From NCBI GenBank assembly GCA_018648265.1, contig JABGRN010000032.1, forward strand, positions 1 through 49,737: a DNA stretch of 49,737 nucleotides, in the 5' to 3' direction. The position numbers and the translations under genes were made by a program. The notes under the pieces are model-generated. The model was not told the DNA's origin. It made no database searches and saw nothing but the letters and a program-made list of their open reading frames with translations. Below are positions 7,864 to 15,832 of the stretch, one piece after another. This DNA is from Prolixibacteraceae bacterium (GTDB lineage: Bacteria > Bacteroidota > Bacteroidia > Bacteroidales > Prolixibacteraceae). Numbering within the stretch: the stretch's first letter is position 1; each line of letters starts with the position of its first letter.

Positions 7864-9690
7864 ATGTCGTTTAAAATTTTCTCCATACAAATTCTCGGAA
7901 AATTAAAATCGGTAGAAGTTGTTGAAAAACAGCGGGAAACCTTGCGGGAAGATTATTTAGAATTTCAAGAGGTTGAAAAATCGGAAGAGTTGGCAGAATT
8001 CCTCAGTTTAGAAAATTGGGTTAATTCTGATGAATTTATAAAGCGTAAAGCAGAAATAACTTCGCTTAATTTTAAAGGAAGTGTAGAATTTAATCAACTA
8101 AAAGAATTTGCAGGATTAAAAAAAGCCAGGCATATTAAAAAGTATTTTGTTGCGTCAGGCTCGGCGGAACTAAAACGGTTTGATGAATTGAAAAACTCGG
8201 AAAAACTAAATGAATACGATTTACTTTTGGAATACATGAAAGAGGGCGAATTTCAAAAGGATAAAAAAGAGATTGAAAGACAGGTGTTTAAGGGGTCGGT
8301 TGTAGAACAACATTTTGTGGATTATAAAAAGCTCGGAAAGTTTCGGGGTATTAAAGCATTTGTTGAATTAAACAAATCGGAAATATTAATAAACCACGAA
8401 AAATTTTCGGAATCAGAAAAGCTGCAAAATTTTTTGGAATTAAAAAATGCACCCGATAAAAATAAAATTAAACGTAAAGAATGCAGAGCATTGCAAAAAG
8501 ATCGGGAAATAAAATCGTATTTCAGGTTTGAAAAATCTAAAAAATTGAAACTTTACCGCGAAACAATTGATAGCCACGACTTGAAAAAATATATCGAGTT
8601 AAAGGCATTTGTTGAAAGCGATCATTATAAAGAAAGAGAAACATTTTTAAAAGACAAAAAAAAGTTCGAAAAAAGCGAAGCCTATACAAAGCAACAAAGA
8701 TTTAAAAAACTGGAAGCTGACCAGGACATAAAATTCTTTTTGAAATATGAAAAGGTAGCGATTTATAAAAATTATCTGGATGTTAAAGATTCGTTCGACT
8801 TAAAAAGATTTTATGAATTAAAAGAAATTACTTTGTCTAAAGAATTTTTGGAAAGAAAAGCATACCTCGAAGATAAAAAAAGGTGGGAAAAGAGCGAAGA
8901 ATATACAAAGCAAAAGAAGTGCCTGGAAATGAAAAATATTCCACATCTTATTAAATATTTTAAGTTCAAAGACACCCCGGTATTCGATTTTTTGAAAAGT
9001 TGGGATGTGGTTTTTGAGGATGATTTTTCTGACCAACAATTGAATCTGGAAAAATGGGCGACACGTAGTTATTGGGCTGATAAATTGCTTGGCGAAAACT
9101 ATTCGATGCCTGGAGATTTACATGTTTCTACAAGCGGTGGGAATATTAAAACCGGGCGGAAACTGGCCATCGAAATTAAAAAGGAGAAATCGGTGGGAAA
9201 AGTTTGGCAAATGCCTGCCGGATTTGTTCCAACAGAATTTGATTATTCTTCCGGAATTATTTCAAGCGGTAACAGTTTTTGGCAAGAAGACGGAATATTT
9301 GAGGCTAAAATAAAATTTAACCCTGTTAAACAAGTAGTTAGTTCTTTTTCTTTGCTTGGCGAAAATGAAACGACACGGACTAACTTGTTGGAAATGGGAA
9401 CAAAAAACCGTCTTGGGATTTCAACCATCGACAATAAGAGAAAGGTAAAAGTTAAGGGAATTAGCATTTCAAACTTGAAAAAAGGTAAATCGTATATTTT
9501 TACTATTGAAAAATCGGGCAAATCGTTTACCTGGAAAATTAATGAAACAGAAGTTTTAAAGTTAGAAAATACGGAAATAAATTACCCGCTTCATATAAAT
9601 GTTTCAAGTATTGTTGTTTATGAAATACCGGGTTCGCGCCTTCCGGTTAAATTTGAAATGGACTGGGTAAAATGCTATAAGAAAAAATGA
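7864..9690 (+). CDS. Helical-repeat protein with C-terminal GH16-like fold
   Basis: A 608-aa protein with no signal peptide or membrane helix. Residues 43-381 form five tandem charged helical units (43-114, 115-186, 187-239, 240-312, 313-381), mostly about 70 aa. Each begins L-x-x-[FY]-x-x-L and often contains a K-x-[EF]-x-x-x-[RK]K pattern. Residues 382-606 resemble a GH16/concanavalin-like jelly roll: EDDFSD, LNLEKWATRSYW, FWQEDGIFEAKIKF, then a closing MDWVKCY. At the expected catalytic ExDxxE site the protein reads RTNLLE (505-510), so the nucleophile and Asp are replaced and catalysis is unlikely. A binding or structural role is inferred. The stop codon overlaps the start of the PAS gene by 4 nt. 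No named family covers the repeats. Confidence 0.85.
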   Translation: MSFKIFSIQILGKLKSVEVVEKQRETLREDYLEFQEVEKSEELAEFLSLENWVNSDEFIKRKAEITSLNFKGSVEFNQLKEFAGLKKARHIKKYFVASGSAELKRFDELKNSEKLNEYDLLLEYMKEGEFQKDKKEIERQVFKGSVVEQHFVDYKKLGKFRGIKAFVELNKSEILINHEKFSESEKLQNFLELKNAPDKNKIKRKECRALQKDREIKSYFRFEKSKKLKLYRETIDSHDLKKYIELKAFVESDHYKERETFLKDKKKFEKSEAYTKQQRFKKLEADQDIKFFLKYEKVAIYKNYLDVKDSFDLKRFYELKEITLSKEFLERKAYLEDKKRWEKSEEYTKQKKCLEMKNIPHLIKYFKFKDTPVFDFLKSWDVVFEDDFSDQQLNLEKWATRSYWADKLLGENYSMPGDLHVSTSGGNIKTGRKLAIEIKKEKSVGKVWQMPAGFVPTEFDYSSGIISSGNSFWQEDGIFEAKIKFNPVKQVVSSFSLLGENETTRTNLLEMGTKNRLGISTIDNKRKVKVKGISISNLKKGKSYIFTIEKSGKSFTWKINETEVLKLENTEINYPLHINVSSIVVYEIPGSRLPVKFEMDWVKCYKKK

Positions 9691-10040
9691 AACTAAAAGG
9701 AATAGAAGTTGATTGGGCCGAAGATTTTAACGGGGCAATAACTGTTTGCAACGAGGTGGGTACAATTGTGTACATGAACCAGTATTCCATAAACCAGTTT
9801 AAAAAATATGGTGGAGCTGAATTATTGGGTACAAACTTATTAGATTGCCATACTGAACCTTCGAAAACAAAATTGGTTGAGATGCTTGAAAACCAAACAG
9901 ATAATATGTACACCACTGAAAAAGACAATATAAAAACTATAATTTTTCAAAGTCCCTGGAAATTAAATGGGGAGTTTAAAGGAGTTATTGAAATTTCATT
10001 TCGGTTAGATCCAGACTTGCCCCATTTTATCCGTACGTAA
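9687..10040 (+). CDS. Single PAS-domain protein
   Basis: A 117-aa protein consisting almost wholly of one PAS fold: an AITVCNEVGTIVYMNQYS strand pair, then the helix with LLGTNLLDCH, and C-terminal strands ending ISFRLDPDLPHF. PAS folds bind small ligands, haem or flavin, or mediate dimerisation. There is no output domain, so it probably acts by protein contact. Its ATG overlaps the stop of the preceding repeat-GH16 gene (ATGA), a typical sign of translational coupling and matched expression. The ligand cannot be predicted. The downstream gene is convergent. Confidence 0.8.
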   Translation: MKLKGIEVDWAEDFNGAITVCNEVGTIVYMNQYSINQFKKYGGAELLGTNLLDCHTEPSKTKLVEMLENQTDNMYTTEKDNIKTIIFQSPWKLNGEFKGVIEISFRLDPDLPHFIRT

Positions 10041-10050
10041 AACTATTAAA

Positions 10051-12345
10051 TTAAAATCCCCTTTTGTTGAAAAGAATATACCCAAAGTTCAATGTAAAAT
10101 AGAGGTTTGTATTTTCTTTCTCGTAGTAGTTTAACGAAAAACTTAGTGGTCCCACGCTAGTTTGGTAAACCAAAGAAGCCATTCCCTGAAAATAGTATTT
10201 GTCGATAAGATAAGTGTTAAAATAAGCTGTTAAGTTTTTGTTTTTACGTTCCTCTTTGATTGGTAAAAACCCATACGCTTCAAGCCTCAAATGTACAGAA
10301 GGATTAAATTCCACAATTGCTTTAATCCCGCCTGCCAGGTAATTATTGGCATGGAAATTTTCGATAAAAAGTGATTTGCTGTGGGGCGTTGGATAATAAC
10401 CCGGTGCTGATAATAATGTTGAACGATAATTCTGAAACAATGATTTGTTGCTAAAAACAGCTTCCGCCTGTGTACCAAGTGTAAACGATTTACCAATTCT
10501 AAAATATTTTGTTGAATGAGCTTTTAAAATGAAATAATTATGATTAGCACTTGTTTTTGTTGTAGTAGTTGAAGTTGTCCCGGGAATGTTGCCCTCTTTT
10601 CCAGTAATATATTTTGCAGTAAGACAACGGAATTCACCCTCAGTTGCAAATTGTTTGTAGTTAAGTGAATTATTTTCGATGCCAAGTTGAGTAATAAAAG
10701 CATTAAACGAGGTTTCGTCGGGGTCGTCTTCTTGTTTAAAAATTTCGGTTTGATAATATTCGTCGTTTGAATTTGCAAATGCAAGCCCTGAATAAAATTT
10801 TGTGTGCACGCCAAGTGGCAATCCCATTTCAAAACGAAGGTTGTACTCATCCTGTATAATAAACGGCGGACGTACATCTTCGAAAAACAATTCGGAGCTG
10901 GATGAGAAGAAATCCCAACGGTTTAAGGTTGAGTAACCGGCCAAATAAAATGGAAGCCGGGTAGGGAAATCAATACGTCCACCAACTTTAAACGAGCTGT
11001 AAAACCGACCAAAATAAATATTTGAATTTAGGGTATAGGCGCGGCCCTTGTAGTATCGGTAGTTGATGTTAGCAAATCCCTGGTTAATAGGTTTGGTTGC
11101 AATGTTCCCCCCGATATTTACTTCTATTTTCTTCTCTGGTTCAACTTTCAGGTGCAAATCAAAATAACCGGTTTCTGTGTTGTAACGCGAAATTGGCCTG
11201 ATTGATTTTAAATGTTCGTCGGCAATTAGTTTAAAATAAGCTTTTTTTAAAATTGAAAGTGATACAACATTGTACCTGTGTTTTATCGATTGGATAATAA
11301 ATTTACGTTGCATCGGATCTTCAACACCTTCAACCTGTATATTTTGAAAGAAAAGTTGTGGTTTTTTTGCTTTAAACGATTGTCTCTTTTTTTCAAGATC
11401 TTCCTGTTTAACCTTTCTCGAAATCCTGGTTTTTATTGAGTCGATTAATTGTTGTGCTGTTTTTTGTCCTTCATTCGATACGAATTCAATTTTGTTAAAA
11501 TCGAGAAGGGTTACATTTTCAAATTTTGTTTCAAGCAAAATCCCATCTTCCGGTTCAATTTCGTAATTGGTTGGCCTCATTAACATATTCGAGATTTGCT
11601 CCATAACATCATCTTGTTCCGCTGCTTTCGATTCGTTTGCTACTTTATGGCCAATAATAATATCGGGATTAAAAGTTTCTTTCATTACATCCGATGGAAA
11701 ATTGTTTACAATACCTCCGTCAAAAAGCAAAGTGTTTTCAATTTCGATGGGTTTAAAATAGAGTGGAACTGTCATCGAAGCACGGATAGATTCGCCCAAA
11801 TCGCCTTTACTTAAAATTACTGGTTGGTGGTTGTAGGCATCGGTGGCCACACAACGAAAAGGAACCATTAAACTATCGAAATTATAGTTACAGGCTGCAT
11901 TTGTACTCGCCAGTAATTCCATAAATGCAAAATCCATCTGTTCTTGCGGAACAAAATTCGTTGGAGGAAGAACTTTAACTTTATCCTCTTTTTTAGCCAC
12001 CCGCAATTCCAACCACACCGGATTGGCTTCGGGACGGTTAAAATAATATCGGTATTCTTTCTGTATTTTTCCAGTTGACCAAAAATAAAAATCATCCGAT
12101 TTAAATAGTTGTTCCATTTCGTCGGGAGTGTACCCGGCAGCATACATTCCTCCAATAATTGCCCCAATTGAAGTCCCCGAAATAAAGTCGATAGGAATAT
12201 TGTTTTCTTCCAAAACCCTGATTACGCCAATATGGGCCATTCCTTTTGCACCTCCTCCACTTAATACCAGTCCAACCGATTGCCCGTAGGAATTTATAGC
12301 TGAAAAAAGTGCAATTATTATGAAAACCAGAGATTTCTTTTTCAT
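10051..12345 (-). CDS. Patatin-like phospholipase with BamA-like barrel
   Basis: A 764-aa envelope protein with a signal peptide (residues 1-21, ending YGQ). The patatin domain (about 24-300) keeps the oxyanion loop GGGAKG (30-35), the nucleophile Ser59 in GTSIG and the catalytic Asp209 in DGG, so a Ser-Asp lipase dyad is present. A POTRA-like region (about 330-405) and a C-terminal beta barrel of the Omp85 type (about 410-764, ending in aromatic-rich strands) follow. This is the PlpD-like architecture in which the barrel tethers or exports the lipase. Substrate is probably phospholipid, by family inference. It is convergent with the PAS gene, with only 10 bp between stops. Confidence 0.9.
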   Translation of the reverse strand: MKKKSLVFIIIALFSAINSYGQSVGLVLSGGGAKGMAHIGVIRVLEENNIPIDFISGTSIGAIIGGMYAAGYTPDEMEQLFKSDDFYFWSTGKIQKEYRYYFNRPEANPVWLELRVAKKEDKVKVLPPTNFVPQEQMDFAFMELLASTNAACNYNFDSLMVPFRCVATDAYNHQPVILSKGDLGESIRASMTVPLYFKPIEIENTLLFDGGIVNNFPSDVMKETFNPDIIIGHKVANESKAAEQDDVMEQISNMLMRPTNYEIEPEDGILLETKFENVTLLDFNKIEFVSNEGQKTAQQLIDSIKTRISRKVKQEDLEKKRQSFKAKKPQLFFQNIQVEGVEDPMQRKFIIQSIKHRYNVVSLSILKKAYFKLIADEHLKSIRPISRYNTETGYFDLHLKVEPEKKIEVNIGGNIATKPINQGFANINYRYYKGRAYTLNSNIYFGRFYSSFKVGGRIDFPTRLPFYLAGYSTLNRWDFFSSSSELFFEDVRPPFIIQDEYNLRFEMGLPLGVHTKFYSGLAFANSNDEYYQTEIFKQEDDPDETSFNAFITQLGIENNSLNYKQFATEGEFRCLTAKYITGKEGNIPGTTSTTTTKTSANHNYFILKAHSTKYFRIGKSFTLGTQAEAVFSNKSLFQNYRSTLLSAPGYYPTPHSKSLFIENFHANNYLAGGIKAIVEFNPSVHLRLEAYGFLPIKEERKNKNLTAYFNTYLIDKYYFQGMASLVYQTSVGPLSFSLNYYEKENTNLYFTLNFGYILFNKRGF

Positions 12346-12374
12346 GGTCGAACTTGATGCTTTCTGAACTTCAT

Positions 12375-12382
12375 CAAATTTA
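12375..12382 (-). promoter_or_regulatory. -7 box for the patatin-barrel gene
   Basis: TAAATTTG on the minus strand fits TAnnTTTG and gives a leader of about 24 nt before the ATG. Confidence 0.45.
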
Positions 12383-12491
12383 CGAAATTGTAGGTGGGTA
12401 TAATCCGAATTTCAAATAATTTAAATTTTTTTCGGTAAATTGTTGAAAAATGGGAGTAAACAGAGAAATATTATTTAAAGGAAAAAGTTTT

Positions 12492-13415
12492 TTAGGTATT
12501 TACTTTTGAATTCAAATTTTGAAATCCCTCGCCAAGAATTTCTTTTGCATCCATAATTGTAATAAACGCATCGGGATCGATTGTGCTGATGAATTCTTCT
12601 AAAATAGCAACTTCGCGCCGGCTTACAACAGTGTAAATTATTTGTTTTTCTTCGCCGGTAAACATCCCTTCCCCTTTTAAAAATGTTCCGCCGCGTTCGA
12701 GGTCGTTTAAAATTTTGTGTTTTATTTCGACATGTTTTTTTGAAACAATCAACAACGCTTTGTTGTAGTCAGCCCCTTCAATGGTAAGATCAATTGCGCG
12801 CCCTGCAATGTAAATTACTACCCACGAGTATAAAGGAATGTGCCAATCCTGGAAAGCGGCCAGGGCCAGAAAAACAATGATCGAATCGACATAAATTAAT
12901 AGTTTCCCCAATTGTAACCTCGTGTATTTAGCAATTATCATTGCAATTATATCCGATCCACCTGAAGTTGCCCTCGATTTAAAAATCAAACCTAAACCGA
13001 AGCCAATTAAAACCCCACCAAATACGCTCGAAAGTAAAACATCATCAACCAAAGCTGCATTCCCAATTGGGCGCATGTATGAAATGCCGTCGATAAAAAC
13101 TGAAGTTAATACAAAACCCACTATCGTTTTTATCCCAAAACGTGGTCCCAAAACTTTTATTCCGGCAATGGTAAGCGGAATGTTTAATACAAGTCCAAAT
13201 AATCCGATGGGGATACCATTGGGCCAAAATGAAAAAACACCTTCGGTTAAATAATGAACAACAATGGCAATACCGTAAACACCGCCCGGAACAATTTTAT
13301 GAGGAGTTATAAAATAGACAAAACCGGCCGCCAGTATAAAAGAACCAATTAATATAAGCAGATAATCAGTAAACCATTTTTTACTGAATAATTTTTCTTT
13401 GGATAGGAATGCCAT
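12492..13415 (-). CDS. YitT family membrane protein (DUF161/DUF2179)
   Basis: A 307-aa inner-membrane protein. About six hydrophobic helices fill residues 15-205, with glycine-rich motifs GGVYGIAIV, GGVLIGFGLGLIFKSRATSGGSDI and YIAGRAID typical of YitT. A soluble C-terminal DUF2179 domain (about 220-295) contains GATxx-like GGTFLKGEGMFTGEEKQII and ends in a ferredoxin-like IDPDAFITIMDAKEI segment. The C-terminal domain is thought to bind a small ligand. Transport function has not been settled for the family. It stands alone, upstream of the patatin gene and downstream of the tonB-like gene on the same strand, with intergenic gaps over 100 bp. Confidence 0.9.
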   Translation of the reverse strand: MAFLSKEKLFSKKWFTDYLLILIGSFILAAGFVYFITPHKIVPGGVYGIAIVVHYLTEGVFSFWPNGIPIGLFGLVLNIPLTIAGIKVLGPRFGIKTIVGFVLTSVFIDGISYMRPIGNAALVDDVLLSSVFGGVLIGFGLGLIFKSRATSGGSDIIAMIIAKYTRLQLGKLLIYVDSIIVFLALAAFQDWHIPLYSWVVIYIAGRAIDLTIEGADYNKALLIVSKKHVEIKHKILNDLERGGTFLKGEGMFTGEEKQIIYTVVSRREVAILEEFISTIDPDAFITIMDAKEILGEGFQNLNSKVNT

Positions 13416-13521
13416 TTTTCAAATTTTTGTGCAAATCACACAAAAAAAGAGTTAATAATCCTTGATAATTATCAGTGAATTTGAAGAAAGGTGAAATGAT
13501 TTGAAAAACTAATTTTGAGTT

Positions 13522-14514
13522 TTAATCCAGTACAAACCTGTACGAAATAGTTCCTTGCTGAAATGCGGGTGCATTTTCGTCGATATTGAATTTGGCTTTT
13601 AATGCAGCTTGTTTTGCTTCGTTCCAGAATTGTTGGTTCATAATTGTTGTTCCCCGTTCGCCGGGTACTGCAGCAGTAACATTTCCGTATTTATCAACAG
13701 TAACTTTTACAACCACTATTCCTTCATCGTTTCCCGGATATTTTGGTTTTGGCAACGATTTTGACGTTCTGCCCGAAAGGTTAAATGAAACCCCGGAGCC
13801 CTGGTCTCCCGTTCCGCTTCCCCCTGGTCCGTAATTTCCTGCATTTGGATCGCCCGTTGGAACTCCCTGGTTACCACCTGGAAATGTAGCCCCCTGGCTT
13901 TTTCCATCGCTGTTTCCCTGTCCACCTGTACCAGTTCCGCTTTCACCAAAAGCACCCTGGGCGCGGTTATTTATTTCATCAATTTTACGTTGTTCTTCTT
14001 CGCGGGCTTTCCGCTCAGCTTCTTCCTGGCGTTTACGTTCAATTTCAGCCTGCTCTTGTAACCTTATTTTTTCCAGCTCTTCTTGTCTGATTCGATTTGC
14101 TTCCTGTTGTTGCCTGATTCGTTCTTCTTCTAATTCCCGTTGGCGTGTTTCATCTTCTTCGCGCTTTTTCTTTTCTGCCGCTTCAATGGCAGCAGTTTGT
14201 TCGTAATCCTGTGTCATTGCAACTTCTTCAGCAGGTTCGGGCTGAGTATCTGGTGGAGGTGTGGAAGACGGTGGAGGCGTAAATTGCTGTTCTTCCTCCT
14301 GGATAGGTTCAACGGGAGCAGGATTTCTACGTGCCGGGCTTGGTTCCCTATCTCCAAAACCATTGTCGCTGGTTCCAAAATTTACAAGAATCCCTTCATC
14401 TCCCGGCAAGGGTAAAGGTGTAAAAAAGCCAAAAAGAATAAGAATTAGCAAGATGGACGAATGAAAAATAATCGTACCAACAATACCCCTTTTATGTTTT
14501 TTGTAATAATCCAT
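13522..14514 (-). CDS. TonB/TolA-like energy transducer
   Basis: A 330-aa protein counted from the ATG at 14514: an N-terminal membrane helix (about 12-32), a proline-rich stretch (about 60-90), a charged coiled coil rich in Glu, Arg and Gln (about 100-195), a Gly-rich linker (about 198-245), and a C-terminal TonB-type domain beginning GRTSKSLPKPKYPGNDEG and ending ISYRFVLD. With ExbB and ExbD it should pass proton-motive force across the periplasm. The long coiled coil makes it more TolA-like in shape. A TTG start 27 bp upstream would overlap exbD. The ATG lies 2 nt after the exbD stop, so it is preferred. Confidence 0.88.
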   Translation of the reverse strand: MDYYKKHKRGIVGTIIFHSSILLILILFGFFTPLPLPGDEGILVNFGTSDNGFGDREPSPARRNPAPVEPIQEEEQQFTPPPSSTPPPDTQPEPAEEVAMTQDYEQTAAIEAAEKKKREEDETRQRELEEERIRQQQEANRIRQEELEKIRLQEQAEIERKRQEEAERKAREEEQRKIDEINNRAQGAFGESGTGTGGQGNSDGKSQGATFPGGNQGVPTGDPNAGNYGPGGSGTGDQGSGVSFNLSGRTSKSLPKPKYPGNDEGIVVVKVTVDKYGNVTAAVPGERGTTIMNQQFWNEAKQAALKAKFNIDENAPAFQQGTISYRFVLD

Positions 14515-14515
14515 A

Positions 14516-14926
14516 TTACCGCTCCGAAGCAGTTGCAGCAATCATTTTATATTTGTTCCTGCGTGCAATGTTCATTATTTTAACTACTTCTTCCCAAGGA
14601 ACTGATTTTTCGGCATGAAGGGAAATAAAAATATCATCGTTGCCAACACCATAACGGTTTTGCAAAAAAGGTTCGATTTCCTGAAAAGCAACCCGTTTTA
14701 AAGCACCTTCGTCATTGATGTAATACTTCATGTCTTTTGTAATCGAAATGGTAGTTATAGCTTTTGCCGAAGTTTGATTGTTACTTTGAGGAAGCAAAAG
14801 TTTTAGCGCATTTGGGGCAACCAAGGTTGATGTAACCATAAAAAATATGAGAAGTAAAAATACAATGTCAGTCATCGACGACATGCTGAATGCGGCATTT
14901 ACTTTATTTCTTCGTTTCAGTGCCAT
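14516..14926 (-). CDS. exbD: ExbD/TolR biopolymer transport protein
   Basis: A 136-aa protein with one N-terminal membrane helix (about 16-36) containing the conserved proton-path Asp20 (SSMTDIVFLLLIFFMV), followed by a periplasmic domain (IFISLHAEKSVPWEEVVKIMNIAR). It works with ExbB and a TonB-like arm in the inner membrane. It is 10 nt downstream of exbB and 1 nt upstream of the tonB-like start, a compact three-gene operon. Confidence 0.94.
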   Translation of the reverse strand: MALKRRNKVNAAFSMSSMTDIVFLLLIFFMVTSTLVAPNALKLLLPQSNNQTSAKAITTISITKDMKYYINDEGALKRVAFQEIEPFLQNRYGVGNDDIFISLHAEKSVPWEEVVKIMNIARRNKYKMIAATASER

Positions 14927-14936
14927 ATCAATTGAG

Positions 14937-15629
14937 TTACGCCGGTTCGTTTAATAAATCCATAAATTCAGTAGTTGCCGCTTCCATTTTGAAAACTACT
15001 TTTTCGACATTCGCTACCAAAATATTGTAAGCAAAATAGGCAATAATACCAACAATTAAACCAGCAACAGTGGTTACCATCGCCTGATAAATTCCTGTTG
15101 AAAGTAAAGTAACATCAATATTGTTCCCGGCATTCGACATATCGTAAAACGCCTGGATCATTCCCATAACTGTTCCCAGGAAACCTATCATTGGTGCACC
15201 ACCGGCAACCGATGCCAAAACCGGCAAGCCTTTTTCCAATTTCGAAATTTCGAGATTGCCAAGATTTTCAATTGCAGCATTTACATCTGCAAGCGGTCGT
15301 CCAATTCTGCTGATTCCCTTTTCAAGCATTCGTGAAGCCGGATTTGTGTTGTTCCGGCACAAGGCAAGTGCAGAATCAATTTTCCCACTGGTAATGTAAA
15401 CCTTTATTTTTTCAAGTAAACTGTCATCAAATTTTCCGGCTTTTTTAATTGCAAAATATCGATCGAAAAATATATATACAGCGATTATCGACAAAAGTAT
15501 AATTGGTATCATTATCCAGCCACCTTTCATGGCCATGTCGATAAACTTGGTTGTTATTCCTTCGGGTTCTGTGGCTAATGAATCCAATTCAGTAGTTAAA
15601 TCAGCCTGGATCAATAATAATTTCAACAT
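14937..15629 (-). CDS. exbB: ExbB/TolQ/MotA proton channel protein
   Basis: A 230-aa inner-membrane protein with three hydrophobic segments (about 34-55, 133-155, 178-202). The family core LPVLASVAGGAPMIGFLGTV and then TTVAGLIVGI are clear. It forms the proton channel with ExbD. It is first in the exbB-exbD-tonB operon. The upstream 203-bp gap holds a plausible -7 box. The role could be either TonB-dependent uptake or a Tol-like envelope function; the sequence does not decide. Confidence 0.93.
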   Translation of the reverse strand: MLKLLLIQADLTTELDSLATEPEGITTKFIDMAMKGGWIMIPIILLSIIAVYIFFDRYFAIKKAGKFDDSLLEKIKVYITSGKIDSALALCRNNTNPASRMLEKGISRIGRPLADVNAAIENLGNLEISKLEKGLPVLASVAGGAPMIGFLGTVMGMIQAFYDMSNAGNNIDVTLLSTGIYQAMVTTVAGLIVGIIAYFAYNILVANVEKVVFKMEAATTEFMDLLNEPA

Positions 15630-15696
15630 TGTTATTTATGGTTTTTCCTTATAAACTAAAAACAAAACGAGGTATAATATTAATTATTATACATCG

Positions 15697-15704
15697 CAAA
15701 AATA
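15697..15704 (-). promoter_or_regulatory. -7 box for exbB-exbD-tonB
   Basis: TATTTTTG on the minus strand matches TAnnTTTG and is followed by an AT-rich leader of about 60 nt. No convincing -33 element. Confidence 0.4.
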
Positions 15705-15832
15705 AGCATTATTTTAAAACGCTTTTATTTGCTTGAATAGTCAAACTGCATAGTTATGAACAATTTGATTTTAATAGGTAATTGTTTTGTTTTTTTTGCA
15801 ATACTTCTTTTTACAAAAACTTTGTGTGAAAC

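Noticed and set aside
10287-10877. Minus-strand frames inside the patatin-barrel gene
   Set aside because: Alternative-frame shadows of a well-supported 764-aa gene.
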